Shown: positions 1-5,880, numbered from the stretch's first letter. The stretch: 7,114 bases of DNA from Candidatus Harrisonbacteria bacterium (GCA_023244865.1 JAHFLM010000012.1:8738-15851), one strand, 5' to 3'. Numbers and translations: made by a program. Notes: generated by a model from the sequence alone, not told the origin.

Positions 1-285
1 ATTTTTAACGGTCTCGGCCATCGCATCTACCTCTTCTCTAGTTTCTGCATCTATATTAATCAGCATTTCCGATCCTTTACTAGCATCCGAAATTTCATGA
101 CTTACAAAGCCTTTAAATACATCATAAGGAAAAAGCATTAAGCAAAAGTTATCTTTACCTATTAAAAAGCTTCCTGCATGGGCAGCGTTTATGTGTCTAG
201 GATTTTCCCTAAAGCCAATATTTCTAAAAAACGCCTTTGATTTTTCTAAATCTTTCACTGGTAAATTAAGCCAAATTGTTTGCAT
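1..285 (-). CDS. VOC/glyoxalase-like protein, 3' part cut by window edge
   Basis: The minus strand reads 95 residues from an ATG at 283-285 to the window edge without a stop, so the C-terminus is missing. The N-terminus (MQTIWLNLPVKDLEKSKAFF, then a GF turn) is the typical first beta strand and helix of the vicinal oxygen chelate superfamily: a hydrophobic strand, a V-x-D-L motif, then S-x-x-F(F/Y)-x-x-(I/L)-GF. The next strands (GSFLIG, NFCLMLF) fit one beta-alpha-beta-beta-beta unit. Members include glyoxalase I, bleomycin/fosfomycin resistance proteins and PhnB-like proteins of unknown substrate. The metal ligands cannot be fully judged from this half, so the reaction is unknown. The start lies 9 bases after the stop of the small membrane gene at 295-426, so the two are probably co-transcribed. 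No clear Shine-Dalgarno sequence precedes the start. The fold is fairly certain; the substrate is not. Confidence 0.8.
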   Translation of the reverse strand, partial: MQTIWLNLPVKDLEKSKAFFRNIGFRENPRHINAAHAGSFLIGKDNFCLMLFPYDVFKGFVSHEISDASKGSEMLINIDAETREEVDAMAETVKN

Positions 286-294
286 ATTTATTTT

Positions 295-426
295 TTAATT
301 TGTAATAAAAGCCTGATTATCTGAGTTTAAATTCTCTACTTTTTCTTCGCCGTAGCCCTTGGCAACCCAGAATAAAACCATTAAAACTAACAAGATTAAA
401 ACTAAGATTAAGTGTTCGCGCTTCAT
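295..426 (-). CDS. 43-residue single-helix membrane protein, hypothetical
   Basis: A short minus-strand reading frame runs from ATG at 424-426 to TAA at 295-297. It begins MKREH, continues with a strongly hydrophobic stretch rich in Leu, Val and Ile (about residues 6-22, ending in FWVA), and ends in a polar tail (KGYGEEKVENLNS and onward). This is the profile of a small membrane protein with a positive N-terminus and an outward-facing acidic tail. It sits directly upstream of the VOC-like gene with 9 bases between them, and a candidate promoter lies just before it. No Shine-Dalgarno is evident. I do not recognise a family. The membrane-like composition and the operon-like position make it more likely than a chance frame, but short frames of this kind do occur by chance. 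Confidence 0.5.
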   Translation of the reverse strand: MKREHLILVLILLVLMVLFWVAKGYGEEKVENLNSDNQAFITN

Positions 427-444
427 ATTTATGATTTAACTCTT

Positions 445-473
445 ATTTTAGGCGGATTTTCAAATAAAGCCAA
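445..473 (-). promoter_or_regulatory. candidate sigma70-type promoter for the 295-426 / VOC pair
   Basis: Read on the minus strand, TTGGCT (468-473) and TAAAAT (445-450) are separated by 17 bases. The -10 matches consensus at five of six positions; the -35 matches only its TTG. Transcription would start near 438, giving a leader of about 12 bases before the ATG at 426. The site touches the annotated start of the plus-strand gene at 474, so the two divergent genes are very close. It is suggestive only. Confidence 0.35.
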
Positions 474-1004
474 ATGGACGTTATCCTATTGAAAAACAAG
501 CGTTTCTTTGCTAAGCTAAAACCAATGGATCTGAAGCTTGAGCGCAAGGATTATGAGGCTTTGGTAGAAATCTTGAAGGTAGGCCTATTACTTTTAGAGG
601 ATTTAAAAACCGATGAAAATAAGGAATTAGACGGCCTAATTAATCGCGGCGAGCTTTTGTTGTCTCAAATTTTAAATCACGGGCCCAAACACGGTTTTAA
701 AAAATACCTATTAAAAAACCGCGATGGCGGCTATGAGCTAGGGGAGGATTATTTAGAAAAAATCTTCGATAACTATTTCTTTGAATTCGAGAATCTAATT
801 TTCTGGGAATCTTTGAGCCGCAAACTCGCCCAAAGAGACTTGTTGCGCATTCACCAGCGCAAAGTTTTGAAAGCAATGAGCGACCCCGAAAAACTCTCTC
901 GCCTTTTCAAACTCCAAGACACTTATTCATCCGAATTTAAAAATAACGGCTTAGACCGAATTTTCGTTGAGAGTGATTTCGAAGATAAAGAGGAGATGGC
1001 GTAA
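474..1004 (+). CDS. hypothetical helical cytoplasmic protein (176 aa)
   Basis: I do not recognise this protein. It has no signal peptide or membrane segment and no cysteine. It is rich in Leu, Lys and Glu, and most of it looks alpha-helical, for example LERKDYEALVEILKVGLLLL (about 22-41) and a segment near residues 115-148. The tail is acidic (ESDFEDKEEMA). The start is uncertain: M1 gives a basic leader (LLKNKRFFAKLKP), whereas M18 (position 525, MDLKLERKDYE) begins right where the regular helical sequence starts. Neither has a clear Shine-Dalgarno site. The gene is single, divergent from the small membrane gene at 295-426 and convergent with the hydrolase at 1046-2173, with a terminator five bases after its stop. 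Codon use and GC (about 42% over a 60-base sample) resemble the low-GC neighbours. Confidence 0.75.
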   Translation: MDVILLKNKRFFAKLKPMDLKLERKDYEALVEILKVGLLLLEDLKTDENKELDGLINRGELLLSQILNHGPKHGFKKYLLKNRDGGYELGEDYLEKIFDNYFFEFENLIFWESLSRKLAQRDLLRIHQRKVLKAMSDPEKLSRLFKLQDTYSSEFKNNGLDRIFVESDFEDKEEMA

Positions 1005-1033
1005 ACAAAAACCCCGTTTCCGGGGTTATTTTT
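1002..1033. terminator. bidirectional Rho-independent terminator between convergent genes
   Basis: AACCCCG (1010-1016) pairs perfectly with CGGGGTT (1021-1027) around a 4-base loop. On the plus strand a T-run follows (1029-1034), ending the 474-1004 gene. On the minus strand the loop reads GAAA, a stable GNRA tetraloop, and the stem is followed by TTTTTGTTT, ending the hydrolase gene at 1046. One hairpin therefore serves both convergent genes. Confidence 0.88.
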
Positions 1034-1045
1034 TAAGCTTACTTA

Positions 1046-2173
1046 TTAAACCGAGACTGCGTAATGGTTAACCTTGCTCAAATTCAGCATATCAAGCTCA
1101 AGTCCTTCAAAGCCGGCGATGACCGAAACTGTTTTCGGCACATTCATGGCCACTTGGCGGGCTAATTCCTCAATCCATTCGGTCTCCGCGCCCGGATCAT
1201 GGTGAGTGGTCACAAAGATCCCTTTCACTCCAGCCTCCCGAACTAGGGCGGCGTTTGCCTCTGGGAATGAATGACCCCAAGCTCGGCGGCTCATTTTCTC
1301 TCTCGTCGATCCAAGATACTGATCGAATGAATACTGGCAGTCATTTACGACCACATCAGCTTCTTTGCAAAGCTTCACAAGCTTCGGATCACAGCCTCTA
1401 TCAAAGCCAGGGAATGGCTCGTTGTCACCACCAAACACAAAAACTTTACCCATGTATTCAATTCGCCATCCATAAGTTTCCTGAGGGTGATTTTGTTTGA
1501 CGGCCGTAATGCGAATCTTATTTCCTTGTTCGTCTTCGTCAATAATTTCAAAGCCATCCTGAATTGTTTTGGTGGTTACAGTTTTCTCCCTCATGACTTG
1601 CTTGATCGAGAGAGGGAAGAATGGGATTTCGATGGCGCTGGCTAGCGCTCCATCCATTCCACTCCACCAATCAACCCCGCCAAACATTCTGATCTCACAA
1701 TTCAGCAGTTCATTTGCCACGAAAAATGGGCCGAAAAACGGTGCGCCATAGGCTAGGTGATCCAAATGCACATGTGTGCCCAAAACGGTAAACTTCAAAG
1801 TGCTACCGCGCCCACCCCCGCCTGGGTCGTAAGATTTCTTAGCTAATTGCCCTCCAATCAACTTCTTCCCAAGAGCAACGCAGCCGCTACCCAAATCGAT
1901 CACATAAATTTTATCGCCACAGCGCACTTCGATACAAGTTGTATGAATCCCTCGGTCAAGATAAAGATGATGTCGCGGTTGATCTCCATCATTCAAAAAG
2001 CTCTCAAACATTTCTTTCAAAGGCACCCCTTGATTAGCTTGTCGAACCATTTCGATTTGCTGTGGATCCAAAACCTTAAGCAATCTTTGAAACCGTGGTA
2101 AAAATTCCTCAGGTTCATTCGAGTAGCTTCCCCGACATCCCCAAATCTTCGCGGTAAAAAGAGGATTTGTCAT
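1046..2173 (-). CDS. metallo-beta-lactamase-fold hydrolase, GCRGS-type (375 aa)
   Basis: A metal-dependent hydrolase of the MBL fold, near the Lactamase_B_2 / class II cyclic-nucleotide-phosphodiesterase-like branch that opens with a G-C/T-R-G-S motif. Motifs seen, numbered from the start chosen here: WGCRGS (11-16), TTCIEVRCG (78-86), VIDLGSG (91-97), the zinc-binding HVHLDH (134-139), NHPQETYGWRIE (228-239), GGDNEP (248-253) with the likely metal-bridging Asp250, WGHSFPEA (299-306), and THHDP (323-327). All ligand-type residues look present, so an active enzyme is expected; its substrate is unknown. I chose ATG at 2173 over the in-frame ATG at 2248 because AGGAAGGA lies 7 bases upstream and GCRGS proteins start just before that motif. 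The extra 25 residues of the longer form look like translated leader. GC is about 54% in sampled stretches, against about 38% nearby, suggesting transfer. There is no signal peptide. Confidence 0.9.
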   Translation of the reverse strand: MTNPLFTAKIWGCRGSYSNEPEEFLPRFQRLLKVLDPQQIEMVRQANQGVPLKEMFESFLNDGDQPRHHLYLDRGIHTTCIEVRCGDKIYVIDLGSGCVALGKKLIGGQLAKKSYDPGGGGRGSTLKFTVLGTHVHLDHLAYGAPFFGPFFVANELLNCEIRMFGGVDWWSGMDGALASAIEIPFFPLSIKQVMREKTVTTKTIQDGFEIIDEDEQGNKIRITAVKQNHPQETYGWRIEYMGKVFVFGGDNEPFPGFDRGCDPKLVKLCKEADVVVNDCQYSFDQYLGSTREKMSRRAWGHSFPEANAALVREAGVKGIFVTTHHDPGAETEWIEELARQVAMNVPKTVSVIAGFEGLELDMLNLSKVNHYAVSV

Positions 2174-2180
2174 CGCGCAT

Positions 2181-2190
2181 TCCTTCCTAG
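2181..2190 (-). promoter_or_regulatory. strong Shine-Dalgarno site that fixes the hydrolase start
   Basis: On the minus strand CTAGGAAGGA ends 7 bases before the ATG at 2171-2173. It is the strongest ribosome binding site in the window and supports the 375-residue form over the longer in-frame alternative. Confidence 0.8.
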
Positions 2191-2208
2191 GTTTCCTCGC
2201 GGGAAACC
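2190..2208 (-). promoter_or_regulatory. leader hairpin abutting the hydrolase Shine-Dalgarno
   Basis: On the minus strand GGTTTCC and GGAAACC form a perfect 7-bp stem around the loop CGCGA. The 3' arm ends exactly where the Shine-Dalgarno sequence begins, one base being shared. It could tune ribosome access or protect the leader. A regulatory role is inferred from position only. Confidence 0.45.
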
Positions 2209-2288
2209 AAGTTAAAGTGATAGAAACCAGAAATCCCTTCATTTTCAAAGGACTTTTAGCAGTTTTTTACCCCACTAAATTCCCATAT

Positions 2289-2316
2289 ATTATAATGTAT
2301 TTTAAGAAAATGTCAA
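2289..2316 (-). promoter_or_regulatory. consensus sigma70 promoter for the hydrolase gene
   Basis: Read on the minus strand, TTGACA (2311-2316) and TATAAT (2289-2294) both match the consensus perfectly, with a 16-base spacer. Transcription should start near 2282, leaving a leader of about 110 bases that carries the hairpin at 2190-2208. The -10 is partly palindromic, so TATAAT also reads on the plus strand at 2291-2296, but no plus-strand -35 accompanies it. Confidence 0.75.
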
Positions 2317-2342
2317 ATAGGATTTTATTTGCAATTCTTTTC

Positions 2343-2371
2343 GTTACATCCTAATGCTTTTTTGCTAAGAT
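2343..2371 (+). promoter_or_regulatory. candidate promoter of the three-gene secreted operon
   Basis: GTTACA (2343-2348) and TAAGAT (2366-2371) are 17 bases apart, and TG precedes the -10 in extended -10 fashion (TGC-TAAGAT). Each hexamer matches consensus at four of six positions. Transcription would start near 2378, about 10 bases before the ATG at 2389, which fits the absence of a Shine-Dalgarno site there. It is the best candidate in this gap, but weak. Confidence 0.35.
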
Positions 2372-2388
2372 AAATGTAAGTAGATTTT

Positions 2389-2757
2389 ATGGAACAATAT
2401 AGTGGTAAAAAAGTTTTGTTTATTTTAACCGGCAGTACTTTTTTGCTCTTGGCATTAGTTTTTAATATTCCTAATAATCAGAAAAATTCCAAGGCAAGCG
2501 CTAGTGTTTGCATTGGCGAATCACAATTAGAGCAGATAGCCCTAGAGTTTAAAGCTTTGCAAGAAAAGGCTAAAACAATGCCAGAGTATACGCCACCTAC
2601 GATGCTTAATATTATCCCAACTTCACCGACTAACTACCAGATGACTGTACCAACTCCAATTATGTTTACTCCGGCGACATACACTCCAGCTATGCCGGCG
2701 CCGATTATGTTTACTCCCCCTACTTATAATAATTCTACCAACCCAGCCCAACCATAA
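2389..2757 (+). CDS. membrane-anchored Pro/Thr-rich protein, first gene of secreted operon (122 aa)
   Basis: I do not recognise a family. The N-terminus (MEQYSGKKV) is followed by a hydrophobic helix (about 9-26, VLFILTGSTFLLLALVF) that acts as a signal anchor or uncleaved signal peptide; nothing like a clean cleavage site follows. Then come a polar linker, a lone cysteine (Cys41), a probable helix (about 45-63, SQLEQIALEFKALQEKAKT), and a Pro/Thr/Tyr/Met-rich extended tail to the end. The tail contains a repeat with a 15-residue period: TPIMFTPATY (89-98) and APIMFTPPTY (104-113). Such a tail suggests an extended, outward-facing stalk or binding segment. The stop codon is 2 bases before the next ATG, so the three downstream exported proteins form one operon. 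The next protein carries a similar Pro/Thr tail, which suggests the two work at the same place. No Shine-Dalgarno is evident. Confidence 0.8.
   Translation: MEQYSGKKVLFILTGSTFLLLALVFNIPNNQKNSKASASVCIGESQLEQIALEFKALQEKAKTMPEYTPPTMLNIIPTSPTNYQMTVPTPIMFTPATYTPAMPAPIMFTPPTYNNSTNPAQP
2653..2727 (+). repeat. degenerate direct repeat in the Pro/Thr tail coding sequence
   Basis: Two copies encoding (T/A)PIMFTP(A/P)TY occur at 2653-2682 and 2698-2727, offset by 45 bases. The shared DNA core includes ATTATGTTTACTCC in both copies, so a tandem duplication followed by drift is likely. Confidence 0.7.
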
Positions 2758-2759
2758 TT

Positions 2760-4151
2760 ATGATCAAGTTTCTAAAAATAATTCCATTTTTTATTATTTT
2801 CCTGCCAACGATCTCTTTGGCTTATCTTGATAAGCAGACTATTACCGACTTTGGTATAGATCTTTGTCACAGCCACGATGGCGTTTATTTAGAAAATGGG
2901 ACCGAGTCTGCTAGTATGAGCGAACATTCAGACGGAAGACTTTTCCCGGTTTCCATGTTCGATCAAACCGGGCAAGCCTGTCTAAACGAATCGAGGACTT
3001 TAAATACTACGACCGAGGAAATAGAAAAAGGTTTTGTGCTTGGTAATGGTTTTGGTAGTAGGTGTACCCTGAAGGGTGAGAAAAATAAGTGTAACGGCAC
3101 GCTACATTCCTCGGAAGTTAAGGAGTTGTGTGATTCTTATAATAATAAGCAAAAGTTTACTGACCCTAAGGCGGAGTGCGATAGGCGAAGTATCATTTGC
3201 GAGTGGGGCGACCCTAATCCCAAAGACTCTAGTTATCAGTCTAAATGTTTCGCTCGTCATATTCCCTATGAACTTTGTGAGGCGGCGGATAACCTAGATG
3301 ATCCTGATGCTAAATTAGCCGCCTGCAACAAAGCTAAAGTTTGTAGATTCTTTGATGCTAATGACCAATGGCTCGAGCTTGTAGGTTGGGGGGCTCAAGA
3401 TAAATGCCTTGCTGCGAATAAATATAATCGTCAGATGGCTTGCGGAGGGGTTAATTCTTGGGCGGCAGTAGATGAAAGAAAGGGTCTGTGTAGTAACTAC
3501 GGTTGTAATTGGATCGAAAAAGATAGCGCTGAGGGTGTAAGTCGGGGACTTACCGAGTCTACCTGTCAATCTGGATTTTACTATACCGACCCTTATCAAA
3601 AAGCAGATACTACTTCAGATGTCCCAGCTTTTGATTGCTCTGGTAAGGGTTATTTTTGGCAGCAGCCTGAAGCTGAAGACGCTAACTGTGAAGATATTTT
3701 TTACAAAAGAACCAATAAATATTTGGATGAAGAAGTGATGGTTGGGTGTCATTATGGCTTGTCTTGTGTTTATAAGCCGCCAGTGATTATGATTACCGTT
3801 GATGAGGAAAAGAAGATTGATCCGGTAAAGCCCGAGCCTCAGATTACCGAAATACAGCCATTTCCCACAGTTCCGGTTGATTTACCAACCACGTTTATTC
3901 CAATTACCCCCACTTACACTGCCCCAGCAATCACTCCGCCAGATTTCAAATTAACTATGCCCTCTATGCCGACCAACTCCTGCCCAAATATTAATAACGC
4001 CATCGCTGAATTAAGGACTCAAATTAAAAACTTCATTGATGAGCAGAACAATAGTGATAATTATTCGGTAAGAATGGACATCATTCCTAGGGCTAATATG
4101 CTTTTGGGTAATTTAAATGCTTTAGAAGTTTCTCAATCTTATGGCTATTAA
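2760..4151 (+). CDS. secreted protein with tandem 4-Cys repeats and Pro/Thr-rich tail (463 aa)
   Basis: An exported protein I cannot assign to a known full-length family. A signal peptide is clear: MIKFLK, a hydrophobic core (IIPFFIIFLPTI), and a likely cut after SLA (residue 21). The mature part has 21 cysteines. Residues 36-111 hold four. Three tandem units follow with the spacing C-x15-C-x(4-6)-C-x(15-20)-C, at Cys124/140/147/163, 173/189/195/216 and 228/244/249/269; two of them carry Trp two residues after the third Cys (CEW, CNW). A fourth group (293/310/330/336) is related but spaced differently. A Pro/Thr/Ile-rich linker (about 350-405) resembles the tail of the preceding protein. The end (408-460) has one Cys and a predicted helix (INNAIAELRTQIKNFIDEQ). 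The start lies 2 bases after the previous stop, and the 3' end overlaps the next gene by 11 bases, suggesting translational coupling. Disulfide pairing is inferred. A surface or extracellular role is likely. Confidence 0.85.
   Translation: MIKFLKIIPFFIIFLPTISLAYLDKQTITDFGIDLCHSHDGVYLENGTESASMSEHSDGRLFPVSMFDQTGQACLNESRTLNTTTEEIEKGFVLGNGFGSRCTLKGEKNKCNGTLHSSEVKELCDSYNNKQKFTDPKAECDRRSIICEWGDPNPKDSSYQSKCFARHIPYELCEAADNLDDPDAKLAACNKAKVCRFFDANDQWLELVGWGAQDKCLAANKYNRQMACGGVNSWAAVDERKGLCSNYGCNWIEKDSAEGVSRGLTESTCQSGFYYTDPYQKADTTSDVPAFDCSGKGYFWQQPEAEDANCEDIFYKRTNKYLDEEVMVGCHYGLSCVYKPPVIMITVDEEKKIDPVKPEPQITEIQPFPTVPVDLPTTFIPITPTYTAPAITPPDFKLTMPSMPTNSCPNINNAIAELRTQIKNFIDEQNNSDNYSVRMDIIPRANMLLGNLNALEVSQSYGY
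3129..3566 (+). repeat. three tandem 4-Cys protein repeats
   Basis: Units at 3129-3248, 3276-3407 and 3441-3566 encode C-x15-C-x(4-6)-C-x(15-20)-C, separated by 9 and 11 residues. The first interval is exactly 15 residues in all three. Apart from the cysteines, identity is low, so these are old duplications visible only in protein. A looser fourth unit lies at 3636-3767. Confidence 0.65.
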
Positions 4152-5859
4152 TTTCAAAAAATCATTTCCAATATTATTTTGTTTAATTTTACTTTTTACT
4201 TTTAGTAAGTTTGTTTTTGCGGCAGATGTTTGTGTGGCTGACTTAGTTTTGCAGAAAAATTATTTAATTAGTGACACGGAAGTTGATAAGACGGTGTGTG
4301 GAATTGGGAACACGCACTTGCAAGCCATCGATGATCCTAATCTTTGTCCTTTTTATAATGATTATATTTGCTGCAAAGATCGTGACTCACTTACCTTGCA
4401 AGCAAGTCCGGTATGCGCCGGCGGCGCTAGAGTGCCAGTCCGAAGTTGTTTAAATAACGATCAGTTCTGTTCAGATATTAAATCTGGCAAGATAATCGAT
4501 GAAAAAAATATTTTTGAATATTGCCGCATCGACACCTATAAGCAATTTAGTAATGTTCAAGTGGGCGAAAAAAGTAAAATGATCGACGAGTATTGCGCTG
4601 AAGAAAATACGCAAATCGGCGTTAGTATTATTAATAAAGGAAATAGGACGGCCGACCGCAACGCTTGTCGTAATTACTCGGCTTATCGTTGCTGTGCTAC
4701 CTTTGGTCTTTTTAACCCAACTTTCGTTTCGGGAGATTCTTGCGGTTTTGGTGATTTTAACGTCAATATCGAAAAATGCGTTAAGCCTTTTAATCAACCG
4801 CTTTGTAAAATGCTCGATCCTAATTTTGATGAGGTGCCAGTTATCATAAACACCCTTCCTAAAAGCGAAGCGGCTATCGATGCTGAAATTTCCATCGAAT
4901 TTTCCAAAAAGATTAAGGTTGGAGTGGGGGATTTGAGTATTAAAAATCTTACTTCCGATATAGTAGAGGAGGTAATTCCGGTTAGCGAGGTTTCTATTAA
5001 AGAAAATATTTTAACTGTTAAGCCTCAGTCGCTTAAAGGTATTTCGGAGTACGTGGTTTATTTCCCGGCTGGTTTTATTAAGGACTATACAGGCAATGAT
5101 TCGAGTGATCTCAATGAAGGGGATTTTTATTTCAAGACCGATAGCACCAAGCCTAAAGTTAATGCTCTTAATCCGGGTAATGGCAGCAGCTATGTTCCAG
5201 TAGAGGACGTTCCTTTGAGCCTCGGTTTTAATGAGGAGGTTGTTAAGGGTGAGGGTGATTTAACCATTAACAACGGTGATGGTTCACTTTTTCAAACTAT
5301 TTCAATTAATTCTTCTGACGTTAGACTTTTCAAAAATAATTTAAGCTTTAAACACAATCCTTTTTACAAGGAATCCACTTATTATTTATCTTTCGGAGAT
5401 AACTTTGTCATAGATTTGGCTGGTAATACCTCGAACGCTTTAACCGAAGGCAATTGGACTTTCAGAACCGAATTAATTCCAGACGACGTAACTAAAATCG
5501 AATTTTGTCTTAGAGACTACACTAATAGAAGCAATCGAGTTCTAGTAAGAGAGACAAGTAGTCTTATAAATTCTAGCTATTGTTTTAGTGGCCGCGGCCA
5601 GACGGTTTTCCGCATTCCTCAAAACTCTTCCCGTAATCAATCTTTAGCCGCTTGTAATAACTTTGATTTTTCAGAACTAGGTTGTTGCACCGAGATTGTG
5701 GGTGCAGGCGTCGGTTCTTCTAGAAACACCTACTTATCCAAGCGAGGTTCTTGTACTGGCGATAGAAAACTTTTCTCTAGCAGCTTGAGCGCCTGCCTCC
5801 CTTACAACCAAGACACCAATAAGAGTTTCTGTAGTTTCTTAAAGGATTTAGGTAAATAA
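4141..5859 (+). CDS. secreted protein: 8-Cys modules flanking two SbsA-type Ig-like domains (572 aa)
   Basis: A large exported protein. The signal peptide is MAINFKKS, a hydrophobic core (FPILFCLILLFTFSKFVF), and a cut near Ala27/28. Residues 31-110 and 128-222 are two copies of an 8-Cys module containing a CC pair. Residues about 231-333 and 335-443 are two Ig-like domains of the Big_5/SbsA type: each begins with a Pro-rich strand before S(I/L)xF(S/N)xx(I/V)xxGxGDL, and ends with (Y/F)xxDxxGN then a (F/W)xF(K/R)T strand. Such domains are common in bacterial surface and S-layer-associated proteins. Residues 456-564 are a third 8-Cys module reaching the C-terminus. All 24 cysteines of the mature chain fall in the three modules. 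No membrane anchor, sortase motif or catalytic domain is seen. The gene overlaps the previous one by 11 bases (ATGGCTATTAA) and lacks an obvious Shine-Dalgarno, so coupled translation is likely. The Ig-like assignment is good; the 8-Cys module is unrecognised. Confidence 0.88.
   Translation: MAINFKKSFPILFCLILLFTFSKFVFAADVCVADLVLQKNYLISDTEVDKTVCGIGNTHLQAIDDPNLCPFYNDYICCKDRDSLTLQASPVCAGGARVPVRSCLNNDQFCSDIKSGKIIDEKNIFEYCRIDTYKQFSNVQVGEKSKMIDEYCAEENTQIGVSIINKGNRTADRNACRNYSAYRCCATFGLFNPTFVSGDSCGFGDFNVNIEKCVKPFNQPLCKMLDPNFDEVPVIINTLPKSEAAIDAEISIEFSKKIKVGVGDLSIKNLTSDIVEEVIPVSEVSIKENILTVKPQSLKGISEYVVYFPAGFIKDYTGNDSSDLNEGDFYFKTDSTKPKVNALNPGNGSSYVPVEDVPLSLGFNEEVVKGEGDLTINNGDGSLFQTISINSSDVRLFKNNLSFKHNPFYKESTYYLSFGDNFVIDLAGNTSNALTEGNWTFRTELIPDDVTKIEFCLRDYTNRSNRVLVRETSSLINSSYCFSGRGQTVFRIPQNSSRNQSLAACNNFDFSELGCCTEIVGAGVGSSRNTYLSKRGSCTGDRKLFSSSLSACLPYNQDTNKSFCSFLKDLGK
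4231..5832 (+). repeat. three copies of an 8-Cys module, split 2+1 around Ig-like domains
   Basis: Copies lie at 4231-4470, 4522-4806 and 5506-5832. The shared pattern is C-x(21-24)-C-x(15-23)-C-x(7-9)-CC-x(13-21)-C-x(10-13)-C-x(6-11)-C. The two N-terminal copies share a C-x-x-Y-x-x-Y-x-CC type core (CPFYNDYICC, CRNYSAYRCC); the third has CNNFDFSELGCC. Eight cysteines per copy fit four disulfides. Confidence 0.75.
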
Positions 5860-5880
5860 AAACCCCGATTTCTCGGAGCT
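5852..5880 (-). terminator. Rho-independent terminator of the lipoprotein gene
   Basis: On the minus strand AGCTCCGA (5873-5880) pairs with TCGGGGTT (5861-5868), with two G-U wobbles in RNA, around a GAAA tetraloop. TTTATTT follows directly, giving TTTTTATTT with the last two stem bases. On the plus strand the same hairpin follows the operon's last stop codon by one base but has mismatches and no T-run, so it is a poor terminator in that direction. Confidence 0.75.

Noticed and set aside
1255..2101. Several open frames of 60-84 codons on the plus strand, and one on the minus strand, inside the hydrolase gene
   Set aside because: They are shadows of a gene with all its MBL motifs intact. They have no family-like sequence and no start signals.
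2174..2248. 25-residue N-terminal extension of the hydrolase from ATG at 2248
   Set aside because: The extension contains the leader hairpin and the Shine-Dalgarno as codons, and the family starts just before GCRGS. ATG 2173 has the strong ribosome binding site.
2270..2275. GTGGGG on the minus strand in the hydrolase leader, resembling one MraZ operator unit
   Set aside because: MraZ sites need several spaced GTGGGN units; only one is present and no division genes are nearby.
3315..3599. 94-codon minus-strand open frame inside the 463-residue gene
   Set aside because: It is antisense to a Cys-repeat coding region with a convincing signal peptide and repeats. The opposite frame shows no features.
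4471..4797. 108-codon minus-strand open frame inside the 572-residue gene
   Set aside because: It overlaps the second 8-Cys module on the other strand and has no recognisable protein features.
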